A stretch of 64,000 nt of DNA. Source: Cloeon dipterum (Eukaryota > Arthropoda > Insecta > Ephemeroptera > Baetidae). Below, one piece after another: positions 1 through 19,182 of this stretch (position 1 is its first letter; every line of letters starts with the position of its first letter). The stretch is from NCBI RefSeq assembly GCF_949628265.1, contig NC_088787.1:30680501-30744500 (forward strand), in the 5' to 3' direction. A model generated the notes under the pieces. It made no database searches. It was given only the letters and a program-made list of their open reading frames with translations, and was not told the DNA's origin. The position numbers and the translations under genes were made by a program.

Positions 1-3000
1 GTGCACTCGGCGGTGTGCGTATACGAATACGAACTGAGGAGTCAACGAACTCTTTTTTTCTCTCTCTCGCTCTCCGCACGCTGCTGCTGCTTGCTTGCTT
101 TTTGGGCAGACGCGGCGCAACGGGGATGACTCACCCCTGGCTGCTGGTGCTTTCCCGAGAAAACACCCCGGAGCACTGCAGTATACGCGGAGGTGGGCGG
201 AACTGCCAGCATCGCAGCCGCTCGTTAAACTTGCCCTTTTCGCGACGGGAATTCGCAATGAGCACTGCCAATTTCGCAGCCGGATTTTTTTTACGATTCG
301 CAGCGTGCAAAAAGTAATTTCGTTTTAAGTGCGCGCGCGGGGTACTGTTATGAAGGGCGTGAAAAACTGAGAAGATGCGATCACGAATGTCCTGCTTAAT
401 TATCGCTGATCTTGAACAGTCAAAACAACATCATAATACAGTTGAAAACAACTTGCGCAAAATAATAGTCATCTTTACTATTAACTGAAAAATTAAACTG
501 AAGTTTCATAGGAATAATCCAAAAATTTTCGGGGAATTTTCTAAATAACCTAGAAAAATTAAAACTCTAACAAGCCGTCACTTTTTTTTAAGAAACAATT
601 TTCCCATAACACATTTCCATCTGAAATTTTGGAAAATTTGGAAGGAACACATCATTTGATTCATCTCGCTCAACAGTTTCCAAAAATATAAAGTTTTTAG
701 ACATCCAACTACTTTTCAAGCAATTTTGGCAGTTTGAATTTCGACCCAACCAAAACTATTCCTTTGCAGATTGTCACCTTTCGCAATGAACTAATTATTT
801 ATTAATTATAATGGGAACAAGAGAAATCGATGGCTTGCACAAGCACTGCGTAACTCGTATGACCGTTTTTCCCACGTGATTATTACATTTTGCGCGCTGC
901 AGTGGTAATTGGAGAACGAAAATCGATGCCGACTTTGACTCGGCGGTGTCCATAATGTTGACATTGAACCGTTTCAAAACATTCGTGCGTGCATAATAAT
1001 CTACGCGGCATATTATGGACGGCGCTGATATGCGTAATTGCCGTTAGGTAAATAGGCGGGTCGAATTTCGTTTCGGTTTGTTATATACCAATCGCGGTAA
1101 AACGAAGGAAATCTCATTCCATAATATCCTTGATAAATGTGAAGTAAACATCAATGTATCAATAAATCACCACACAGGTAAAAAATGATAATTCCGAGAT
1201 TGTGGATAATTTTTTCTAGGAATTCGCTTGCAGCCTATTTAATTGCACTAATTTCACGCTTGGATCTTATTTTAATTAATGCTTTTCTGATTCAAATCTT
1301 GGAACTTAATCGTAGACCCATTTTATTCTATGCTACATTTTTCTACTGTTAAATTTTAATTAGTCTTAAAGATTTTAGATTTGTTGGCCAATGCATAACC
1401 CTTTGGGTTCAATTCAGGCCTAAATTTTTGAGAAAAATGACTTTTTAAATGGTATGGGGACTGCCTCCCTACTTGAAATCTAATTTATTTCACAAAAAAA
1501 GAGTCTCCCCGACAATCTGCCAAGAAAATATGGTCAAGTGTCGGAAATTTTGGATGAAATTGGAAATATTTGAATTTTAGTAGGGGCAAAGTCCTACTAG
1601 CTCACACATTTTAGAGCAAATATTTAAAACTAATAATTTGATCAACTTCTTGGTCCCCTGCATCAATCCACTCCAAAGCTAATTATCTGGATGGATTGAT
1701 TTTTTTCATGGGATTTTGTGGAAAAATTTTTGTTGGTCTGAAATTTAGATTTAGATGGTAGATAAAACACGCCAACTCAACACACGTCAGTCCGTTGTTG
1801 AGTTCTTTTGGTCGCGCATCTATAAAAAAATGGAACGGAAATTATAACATATTTTACACGTTTTTAGTTCCCACAAATGAAAATAATTCACATTTTTTAC
1901 CATAATATTTATGTATCTATTTCGTTCTTTCATGGTGAATTCCAACTTGTAAACAACCTCAATAAAGACAAATAATAACAAATTGCTGGTTAACTCCAAT
2001 AATTCAGGTTGGAGGCATTTCATTTTATCCTGTTGCCGATACAATCAGCGAGAGCAGTCCCTTTGTGACTTTTTCGCTCAACTTTTCCGCTCTCGTGCAT
2101 GACACAGCGGCGCATTTCTATTTTTTCCCCCTGGGGTAAGCGATGGCATATCGCACACACACACGGAACACACATCACACGCTACAACAATTATTATGAA
2201 ATATCGTAAAACAATAAACTGCCAGTAAAAATTTGAAAACAAAGAGGGCACGAACGGTATAATGAACAATGCACGCGTGTATGTAACCCTAGATCGGTCT
2301 TTGATTTGACTAAAATTACGCTCCCACGGACGCGGAAACACAAGCCTTTCCAAGCGATACATATGAAAGTCCCCGATGGCACAGACTTTTTTGATTTACG
2401 CGCGCGCGAAACGCTGGATGAATTATTCACACAGCCCACTTTGATGCTGGGAAAACACACACACGAGAGACGCTTTTGCTGCTGAACATGCAGCAGTGTC
2501 CCTTTGAGAAACCTCATCTGCGGCGCACAACACCTGTTAAATTAACCTTTGAGATTTTGGTCTCTTTGTGTGTGTTTCTTTTCATTTCATCTCACCACTC
2601 GGCCAACTATATTATGTCTCAAAAACCTCGAAAGACGCGGGTTACTTTCATGTGGGATGGGAATCATAATCTGGAGGTAGAAAGCTGCAGCTCTGGATTT
2701 CACCAGTTAGATGATGAGCATCTCTTGACGAGGCTGATAACATCTCGCTTAAAACTCATGAATGATAATAATAAGCGTTTCAAGATTACTTAAGACTTCC
2801 TGATAATAATTTGAAAGTAATTTTGTTAAAGTGCACTATTGATTCTCATAAAATATAAATATTTTCCAAGCATAATTCGAAATCTACCTCTAGCAGGTAC
2901 TAATTTAACACTAATTAAAAAATCAAGATTTAACACAAAATGGAAAGTACAAAAAATTAGCTTTGAAACCAAACATGCCGCTGGACACAAATAACCGTAT

Positions 3001-5888
3001 TCCGCGAGTTGGTCGAGCGTTGGAAAAATTGCTGAATTCCCGAAACACTCATCTAGAGGGTTCTCTGAACACTGGAGTTGGCTTATCTCGCGGGTATTTT
3101 CAAATTGGGGCGTTTTTCCGGGAAATTAAATGAAAATACGGGGAAAGCGTTAAATTTGCTGTTTTATTTACTTAGATTTTCTGTTTGATCGATTTACTGA
3201 TGTTGCATAAATTATCAAAATACGTCTGAGTGCTTTAAAACTTATAATTCGTGCTCGTTTGATGGCACATACATCAGTTTTGCACATCCTAAGCAATAAA
3301 TTTCAAATTCACCATTTACTTAAAAAATGAAGTTTTTGAATTTAAGCCCTTAGTGTCCAAAGTTGCCAGGAGATGACGCCACCGGTTACTTGCTATTATA
3401 AGGCACGAAATCCTGCCACTGCGCATTCTTCTCTGAAAATACTTTTTTTTATGTGCGAAAAACAACAATCAGTCCAGCCAATCGCAGTGAAAGTGTCTGC
3501 AAAGAATATTTAATTGAAAAAAAAAATGATTTTACGTAAATCATTTTGGTGTTGAAACTTTTGCGTCCAAAATCGCAGTGGACGTGCGTTAAAATCTTAA
3601 TTATTTTGTGCGGTGCCGTCTGTTGGCGGCTTCAAACAATAATTGCTCTCGCCAGTGGTGATTTTTATAAAGCAGGTGCAAGATTAAACTGTCTCCCAGC
3701 TTGAGCAGAAAGCACAAGATATACGGCATAAAACACGAAGGATTTGTGGTATTTTTCGTCTTTGTCATTAGATCGGCTGATATTCGGCGCCGCCGCAGCC
3801 GCCACGCACAAATCAACCGTAACAATAAAGACATCGCAGCTGATGAACAAACGAGGCAAAAGGGCGTAGTTCCGCGTTCGCATGCAATTCGTGATTCAAC
3901 AGGATCAGCCTGAAAACTTTTTGTGCCCGTGAAGCCGCACGCACACGCAGGGAACAAAAAACGAAGTAACCTCGCGATAAAAATTATCGCCGAACGAAAG
4001 GCGACACTCTCGTGTCTCGGCATAGCCAGAGGTGACGCTTTTGACATACAATCTCAAACAAAGAAATAACCTGAGAAATCGAGACTCGTTTGAACAATCT
4101 CGGGCAGAAATAATATGCAAATGGGCCTGGAGGAAGCAGCGCGCATGGAATTTTGGCGTGACACAAACGCACAAGGTTGCGATGGATTTATTCATCCGTC
4201 GTGCAAGGCAATTAGATAGAGAAAAGCTTGCAGTGATTTCATTATCCGCTCTGGCTCGTTCTCTGAATGCGCATTCTGTGTTTCCAGCCCAATTATTGCG
4301 TCACCGGTCGGTGTGAGTGCGAGCGCCACTCCACCCGCGAAATGCTCATACCCACCCACCCACCAAGCCAGCCAGCCAGCCGCACGGCACGCCAAACGCG
4401 CTGAATGGGATGCTGCCTCTGCCGTGCTGCTCCAAAATCGATTGCAACTCGCCCTCGTGGCTCGCAAACAATCCGCCGCATTGCATTCCGCCAGCCACGT
4501 CTGCGTATTGGCTAAAAACGCCCTTTGCCAAAGGGGTTTTTGGCTCGAGGTCCCCATAAAAGTGAGGGGATAATGCGAGCTTTAAAATGCCCATTTAAAG
4601 ATTTGCCAATTTAACACACGGTCCGAATTTCCGATTTTCATTTGGGCATCAAATAATCACGAATTACGTAATTTTAAGATTGCTTTCTTCACTTAAAAAC
4701 GGCTCTGACCGATTACAAAGTCCAAAACCGTCTGAATATAACGGCCAAAAATTTAAAATTCACTTAAATGTATATATTTTATCTACAAAATAAGATCCTA
4801 TTTGTATTGAAAAATAAAAACTATAAAAAGTTTTTTTTCAGGATTTTGAAAAATGCTCTCACGCCCAAATTTCAGCTCCTAACGGTCGGATTTTCAAAAA
4901 CCACACACCACTAGACTATTCTAGACCTCCTCTACCTGAACGAGGTAGTTTAAGGTTTAATCCCTTCAAATCCTTTTTTGCACCCTAAAAATCGGTAAAT
5001 TGTACAATTTTTGTTGTCGTTCGCACCTCTCTATATACCGAAATTAAGTGTGTATCGCCCTGAAACTACTACAGTACATCATGGAACGTGAAGACGAGTC
5101 GAGCAAAATGCAGTTTTAGTAAATACGACTCTTGTAAACCGAGATTTAGCTGTCGCAGTGTTATTGATTATGCAGGTCTTCACAAGAAAACACGTTTTAT
5201 CCAAATCTAAGTTTCTAAAAGCATCAGATTTAATAAAAATTTGACTCTTCATAATCTCCCCTAGATAGCTGAAGCAGTCAAAATATGTCATCTATTTTTC
5301 AACCCCTAAAGGCCAACCCCATGCAGTGAGGTGCAAACGACAAAATATTTGTAAAATTTTACGCATATTTTTTGTGCAAGTAGGAGGTTCAAGGGTTGGC
5401 ACCCGACATTCTAGATAAGGTTATTGAGACTAGTCTAGTTGTGTGCGGTTTTTCAAAATCCGATCGACAGTTAAATCTGAGATTTAAACCGTTTTTTGGA
5501 GGACGCAAATAATACTACACGGTCTTATTTTAAATAACAAAATTCTGCATCGTCGACTACCGCAATACACGATTTTAACGGCGTTTCTAAGTTATCTGCA
5601 TTCTTTTAAGGCAAGGCAAATTTAACCTATTAATATTCAGTACGTACAACAATTGCATTCATATTCAAAGTAGGATGATTGCAATCTATTGCAAAACTTG
5701 ACTATTTGCGGAAAACAAACCGAAAATTCCCCGTGCGGCCGCCATACCAATTTCTGAGCATGACGCATTATTTCCAATTCCAATTATTATATTCTTGTGA
5801 TATTGTATTTTGTAGAAAAGCGTTTAATTTGATTATTTGTTTTTCACTTTTAGTTGTGAGAGTTTTGCTGTTTTAGACACCAGAAGGC
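1..5888. other. Intergenic, no supported gene
   Basis: I find no open frame here with family motifs and supported splice sites. The sequence is mostly AT-rich with scattered short frames that overlap on both strands, as expected by chance. Two patches stand out: a GC-rich stretch at about 4312-4560 that includes CCAC- and CAGC-type short tandem repeats, and a cluster of dispersed-repeat sequence at 4855-5480, listed separately. The 105-codon frame at 2476-2793 (+) has no recognisable domain and is not called. Confidence 0.6.
4855..5480. repeat. Dispersed repeat family 1, inverted pair
   Basis: A block at 4855-4970 (+) and its inverted relative at 5375-5480 share a CAAAAACC(A/G)CACAC core followed by CTAGACTA-type sequence and a 'gccaaccc'-like end. 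The stretch between them, 5085-5330, closely resembles 37855-38090. Further relatives lie at 10050-10165, 35040-35330, 37630-37745 and 48690-48830. The similarity is seen by eye. Copies are diverged and in both orientations, which suggests an old non-coding mobile element. Confidence 0.6.
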
Positions 5889-13312
<7,424 letters not shown>

Positions 13313-14451
13313 AATCTGAAATTACAAACAAAAATATTGCATGTTGCTAGATGATTACAATCATCCAAACTATGAAACCACCAGAGTCGAAGGAATTTCG
13401 CTGCCTGTATCCTCACCTTAAGAAAATTGCCTTTTGAACAATTTTTATTTTTTTTCCATTGCTAAGTTTAATTTGTGATGAGCATGTTCGTATTGTATAG
13501 GCACACTGCTTCCATGAAATGGCATTTATAGTGAAATCCGGGAATCCTATTTTACTTTTACATATTATAGAGAGCGCACATTATCAGAATTTTGGATAAT
13601 TTTTTGTAACAATGGATGATGACTTTTATTATATATATAACGATCTAATTGACATGAATAGAATTATTTATAGCTCGTCTTTATTGTATTTTTAAGATCA
13701 CAAACGATGTGCTTGATAGCAGCTTGTGTATTCTATGTGAAAAGCTTCAAGCTTATTATATAAATTGTGCCGACAAACTAACCCGTGTTTCTGTTACAAA
13801 AAAATTATCCCTCAGGAAAATAACTAGTATTTTATAAAAAAAATTTAAAAGTTGTCTGGAATTATTTATGGCGTTTGAAATACTTTTTTTCTACCAAATT
13901 AAAGATATTTCTGGTTTCTTCCCGGCGAAAGATTGTAATTTAAGATATTTTTAAATTATTCAATGATCAAGCACCTCTTTCATGCAGCAGGAATATAGCA
14001 GAGGAGAAATTTGTTTTTCAGGTTGCTAAAATGGTTCCCTACCATTTAAACCTCCTATATTAAAACAACTCAATTTTTCCGCCCTTTGGTGAAACACTGG
14101 GTTTTATAATCTATTAAAATAAATTGAGCAGTTAAATGATTGCAACCAAATGTTTAGTAATTTCACCTTTCTAAACTTTTAGCTAAGTACAACTTGGTTC
14201 TTGTAAAATGTTTGCAATTCGATGAAATACAAAGTCATATTATACATTTGCTCCATTCATTGGACTGTACAAGTGCATCAAAAATGTTTTGAGCAGGAAA
14301 CAGAACATGAAATATGATAGAATTTCCAAGGCAAGCAATAAGAATATGAATGGTAGTTAACAAAAGATAATCGGTTAATTGAGCCACCAAAAAAATGTTC
14401 GCAATAATAATAGGAGAGATCGACTCGACCTGCGGACACTAGAATTCACTG
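13313..14451. other. Convergent 3' region between coronin and GABP beta
   Basis: AT-rich sequence between the stop codons of the two convergent genes. It presumably holds both 3' UTRs. AATAAA occurs on the plus strand at about 14118, and its complement TTTATT at about 13679. If these are the signals used, the two transcripts would overlap at their 3' ends. No gene is seen. Confidence 0.45.
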
Positions 14452-17400
14452 CTACTGCGCACTTTTAGTCAGCGACTGCAGCTTCAGTCTGTACTTTTCG
14501 GCTTCTTGCTCCTTCTGCTGCAACTGCAGTCTGTATTTATCCGCCTCGCGCTGCGCCTCGGCAAGTTTTTTATGCACCATTTGCAGGTCATCGTCATTGC
14601 ACTCTTTCCGCAACACCACTTTGTTTGGCTTCATCAACCGCAGCGTCTTGGGCAAACTCGCCTCCGAGCTCGAACTGTCCGCCTGCAAATGGGTGAATTT
14701 TAATTCAGAAAACTCAGCAGATTGATTAGTTTGATGCTCACATTCAGTCGCTTTACGTTTGTTGTCGTTGTACTAATTATTTTCGGTATCGTGATTGTGG
14801 TTGGCGCGTTTCTACCCTTTTGCCCTCCTTGGGACAAGATGTTGATCACCTTTTTCCCTGAAAATTTAAAAAATAGACAACGTTTGATGAGACATATCGA
14901 TCAGTGGCTCAGTTTTGACATTCAGAGATTAATTTTTGTCCTGGCCTTTGCAATTTATTAACATGGTTAACCATACCAAAAGGAAATAATCAAATCTGAT
15001 GGAATTTCCAGTGTTGTGCGTGTAAATTTAAAACGTTTCTGAAAAAATAGATAGAATTAATTAAAAAAAAGTTGGGGTTTTCGCGGTTTTCATTTGAAAT
15101 TCTGCGAAAAAAAATTGAAAAAATGTAACGCAAAAATATTTACCTCAAAAAATAAATTATTTTTATTAAGGAATGATTCTTGAGCAAACACCGACCACAA
15201 TGTTAAATTCAAACTCCTTAACGCCCCCCCCCCCTATTACAGTAAATCTATATAGTTTTCACTCACTGTGATCTGGTTTATCAGTTTTTATGAGCTAAAA
15301 CGAGTAGTTTCTGGATTTAGCATAATCAATTAAACCATTATCCCTTGACTACTCTTTAACTCAACCTTTAAATCGCATTGGTTCCTTTTAGCATTAGTTA
15401 TTTGAACCATTTAATCCTCAAAATTAATGCAACGTACGAAATTTTTCACCATTTCCTCTTTCAACGCTAATCCACCACCTTCAAACCACCCCTTTGTCAA
15501 AATTTCTTGGTTTTTATTCAAAATATAGTCGACAGGGTACCAAATTGCTTAGAGGGTGGTTTTGAGGTTGATGTATCAAATAGTTGAATAAAATCAGTCC
15601 AGCCTATCAATGCAATGTTTTGTTTGCAGAAAATCTGCTGAGATTTTGATGGAAATTAAGAAAATAAATTCTTGTGAAGGATTTATGGATTGTTATGAAC
15701 ATAGGCATGATTATATAGAAATTGAGGCGAAGAAATGGCACAAATTACATTCTAGGTCCCAAATATGCTTTAAGGGTTGTTTAGGTGTTGAAGAAACAAC
15801 TGATGATGCTAATTTACTATTCAACACTGCTGACTGGATGCTTCATTTCAAAAAATGCATTATAAAACTGAAAAGAAATTCTGGGTGGCTTTTGTTTTGA
15901 AAGGGTTGTAATAAATTAAAAATTGATCCCTTAGGTTAAAATATATGTCATGTATCGATGATTAGAATTGAAAATCAATTTTTTTCTTTAGAAAACTAAT
16001 CAAATGCCATCATTCCTGATTGAAAATGGGTGTGGCAAAGAGAATTCCAGCGACAATTTTTTTTCCAGATTTTTTTGCTTCACCTAATGCCAAGTTACAA
16101 CTACACCAACTGCCTATTTTACGATTATTTTCTTTAAGAAATAAAAAACGCAAAGAACATACCAGCAATGGCTGCTAACTGGTCTGCCGTCAGGGTCATT
16201 ATGCTAGTTCTAGTCTGAGGTTTGACCCTGGCAGCAGCGCCAACAGAGCTTCTCGTGAGGTTGAGCGCCATTTTGCCAGCCTCCGTCAAGACGACCGTTT
16301 GCCCACTTTCCATGGCAGACGCAACTATATTGGAATCGTCCACGGGAAGCATCTGAATGCCGTGCGAGCGTAAAAACTGCATGTTGTCTTCGCTCGAGGC
16401 AGAACTCCCGCTAGAGGTAGTCTTTTTTTGCTTTTTGTCGCTTAACTTCATCAGATACTTGGTCCCCGTTGAATCTCTTCTAGGAAGCTCTGTGACGAAC
16501 AATTAATCGGTCAAACGTTCAGAAATGTCCGCCTTTTCAAAGGAAAGCAAACAATACCTTCGATCATTTCCTCGACTTTGTCTGAATATTGGATTAAACT
16601 CTCTGCAGCCGTGTCAGCCTCTTCAAGCTGTTGATTCAGGTATTCCGAAGGGTCGTTTTCTAATTTTATTCCTTCCTGCATTTGGAGCACGTATTTTAAA
16701 ACCAACGTAAGCAGTAAACCTTTGGCTTTCTTACCCGAACTTCAGTATTTTGTAAGGCATCCATAATGTCCTGCCTCCCGCTCTCTAAGGCAATGGACAG
16801 AGGCGTTTTTTCGAACTTGCTGATGGCATTGGGATTTGATCCGTACTCCATCAGCCTGACAACAGCTTCGCAGTGGCCTTTCTCCACCGCCCAGTGCAGC
16901 GGCGTCATCATAAGCTGAAGAATTTAGTCGTAAAGATTTGCTGAAACACGAAACCGCTTGTATTACCATGTCCGTGGCGTCCACGTCCGCGCCGTTCTCC
17001 AGCAACAATTGTACAAGGTTGATGTGGCCCTCGCAAGCAGCGAAATGCAGAGGCGTCCGGTCCACTTTGGTTCGCGCGTCTCGAGAGATGCCGCCGCGCA
17101 AAAGCAGGTTGGCCGTCTCAAAGTGTCCGTTCTGCACGGCTAAATGCAGAGCACTGGTGCCCAACTGTCCGTTTGATCAATTATTAATTCCAGCTGCGAT
17201 AACTCAGCCTCTTTACTCTACCCAATCCGAGGTGAAAGGGGCTCCCTTGGCCATGAGGTTCCTGCACTCTTCCTCGAGGCCGTCCCGCGCAGCCTCCAGC
17301 AGCTTTTTGCCCAGCTCGAGTGGCGTGGTGACCGCCGACGACCTGCCGCCGACGGCTGTCGGGTCTACCCTCGACGAGCCTGCTGTTGGACTCAGTTGAA

Positions 17401-17514
17401 TGAACAGCGCCTCCGACTGAAAATTCCAGTTGTGAACGACACACTTGTCCAATATGGGAAGGTTTGTCAACGTACCAGGGGCATTCCTTCGCTGCTGCAG
17501 ATGTAAGACTGCAT
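14452..17514 (-). CDS. GABPB: GA-binding protein subunit beta (ankyrin-repeat ETS partner)
   Basis: Eight exons on the minus strand: 17514-17476, 17416-17222, 17164-16967, 16914-16735, 16675-16558, 16489-16163, 14857-14742, 14682-14452. All are GT..AG and in phase, giving 467 codons. GABP beta binds the ETS protein GABP alpha through ankyrin repeats, supplies transactivation, and dimerises through a C-terminal zipper to form a nuclear tetramer controlling housekeeping and mitochondrial genes. Visible here: [12 protein letters not shown] and [17 protein letters not shown] (about residues 48-88), four to five ankyrin repeats to about 204 including [14 protein letters not shown], a linker with a region like the vertebrate activation segment, and the C-terminal coiled coil [21 protein letters not shown]. 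The ATG at 17514 is the first in frame after upstream stops (TGA, TAA). The protein carries about 45 residues ahead of the usual vertebrate start. Confidence 0.93.
14858..16162 (-). other. Long GABP beta intron
   Basis: An AT-rich intron between GABP beta exons 6 and 7. It holds an 11-C tract at 15224-15234 and a 96-codon frame at 15610-15900 (+) that starts [18 protein letters not shown]. That frame has one CxxC pair but no recognisable family and no splice context, so I do not call it a gene. Confidence 0.5.
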
Positions 17515-18520
17515 CCTGTCCCTACAGCCGCCTCGTCTGCGTTAATCTCAGCATGATTTGCTGCTCATCGGCTGCACCCCGAGACGCTCTGTCCACCGAT
17601 TGTGATTTATCTCTGCAGAATTCATCCTTGTAAACAATGCTAGAGGGGCGTGTCCGGCGAGGTGAAGCAAAGATACATAAATGGCACGGCGAATTCACGC
17701 GACTGTTTTTGGCAAAAGTGTTCACTTCTGCGTTGCGTTTGTTTACACTTAAATAATAAAACTCTGTGCTCAAGTATCTTCATAAATAAGCCATCAGGAA
17801 CGATTATCTAATCCGTTTCGGCTGGGCTACATGAACTACACATGAGGCTAATATTTGATAAACAGGCCAAGATGCAATGTTAGGACAGCAGCAGTGCTAC
17901 CAACAGATTTTTATGAATGTGTATCATTAACTAAAATATTTTCCAACCTTAAATTAAAGTAAAGAATTTAATAATGTTAGCTCATTATCTTAAAAGATAT
18001 TAATATCATGCTTGATCACTATTTTCTAAAGCATGAAAATAGGTATTCTTATACTCTCATTTATAATGTTGGCGACAGTTTTTCATTTTACGCGGCTTTT
18101 CCGTCAGAATGGTGATTGGCCGAGCACGCCCCCTATCTTCGACGGCCGATTTCGGCTGTTTCAATACCAAACATTTAGATTCCACGCACTTAAAAAATCG
18201 GCCGTAATATCTATTATTTTTTAACCAAAAACCAAATATCCGGGGCTAAAAGTAAAAGAAAACACGACTTTCGCAGTCGCAGTAATGTGGCCCCTACACC
18301 CCCCAATGGTTTGATTTTTACAAGTAAGGTCAATCATTCGTTTAAACACGTCGTGTACATATCACTGAAGTGCTCTTAATTAAGTCTATAATCTTTTATT
18401 AACTTTGGCAATGAGAGTGATACTAAAAAATTGACATCTCGGCCATGGAGGAATATCTCAGGATATACAGAGTCCACACTCTACGAGCCTGACCTCTCAG
18501 AGCTGACAATTATTTGGGAG
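17515..18520. other. Upstream region of GABP beta
   Basis: Contains the presumed promoter and 5' UTR of GABP beta on its minus-strand side, but no clear TATA box at the expected place. Beyond about 17900 the sequence is AT-rich and I see nothing else in it. Confidence 0.4.
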
Positions 18521-18529
18521 CACGTGTGA

Positions 18530-18975
18530 GTAATTTCATTGATGGCGATCAGCTCACTGTTTCAGACGCTGTTTTCATACTGGTGGCCGAGCCCTGTGTA
18601 TATGCTGGACAGTTCGACCGGACGCAAAGTTGAGAACTTCAAATTCCTCATTCCGATTATTTCCAAGTTTGGTTGGCCGCATGTAAATAACACGGATTTG
18701 CCCGGTTGTTGAGCATTTTATCGACAACGTGATCATATTGAAGTTGGACAAAAAAGACCAGGACATTTGGAGGAGTTACAAGCTGCAAATGCGTCGTGCG
18801 GTCAAGTTTCTTACGGCAAATGAGAAGCGGACCTAGTGCTTTGCTAGTGCTTAGTCGCATTAACATTCGTCAATTTGTTGGACAAAATTGTAGCAGCGGG
18901 CATGAATTTTACAATCGCATTAGATCCATAGAAAATCTGCCTCAAAATTTAAGAGACTTTTTACTGTACAAGTAA
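18530..18975 (+). pseudogene. Possible decayed coding sequence, family unknown
   Basis: Three protein-like stretches follow one another in different plus-strand frames: one containing YWWPSPVYMLDSSTGRKVEN and FLIPIISKFGWPHVNNTD, one containing KLDKKDQDIWRSYKLQMRRA and KFLTANEKR, and one containing RIRSIENLPQNLRDFLLYK. They are broken by stops and frame changes. The composition looks like former coding sequence, for example a processed or transposon-borne copy, but I cannot name the family. Chance is not excluded. Confidence 0.3.
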
Positions 18976-19036
18976 CCATGAAAAAACTTGAGCTCATGAA
19001 GACTGAAATAAATGCAATTAAATCAATTCAAATGGA

Positions 19037-19042
19037 TTTATT
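19037..19042 (-). other. Polyadenylation signal candidate
   Basis: AATAAA on the minus strand, about 140 nt downstream of the stop codon at 19183. A plausible 3' end for the unrecognised nuclear-type gene. Confidence 0.45.
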
Positions 19043-19182
19043 TAATTAATTCACAACTTGCTTAGATCAAAGCGTTTTAAGAGAGCGAGAAATATTAGAA
19101 TAAATTCCAAAACATTATTTTTCAGGGCTCGGGGCCTATTACGAACTTTTTGAATAAACAAATAACTGACAATTCCTACCTC

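Noticed and set aside
2476..2793. 105-codon plus-strand frame (contains TFMWDGNHNLEVE)
   Set aside because: Somewhat protein-like at its end but no family, splice or promoter support.
3601..4047. 148-codon minus-strand frame
   Set aside because: No recognisable domain, low coding character, overlapped by other frames of similar quality.
4192..4594. Overlapping frames up to 121 codons in a GC-rich patch
   Set aside because: Five overlapping frames on both strands in the same DNA, which is what high GC gives; no family motif or splice context.
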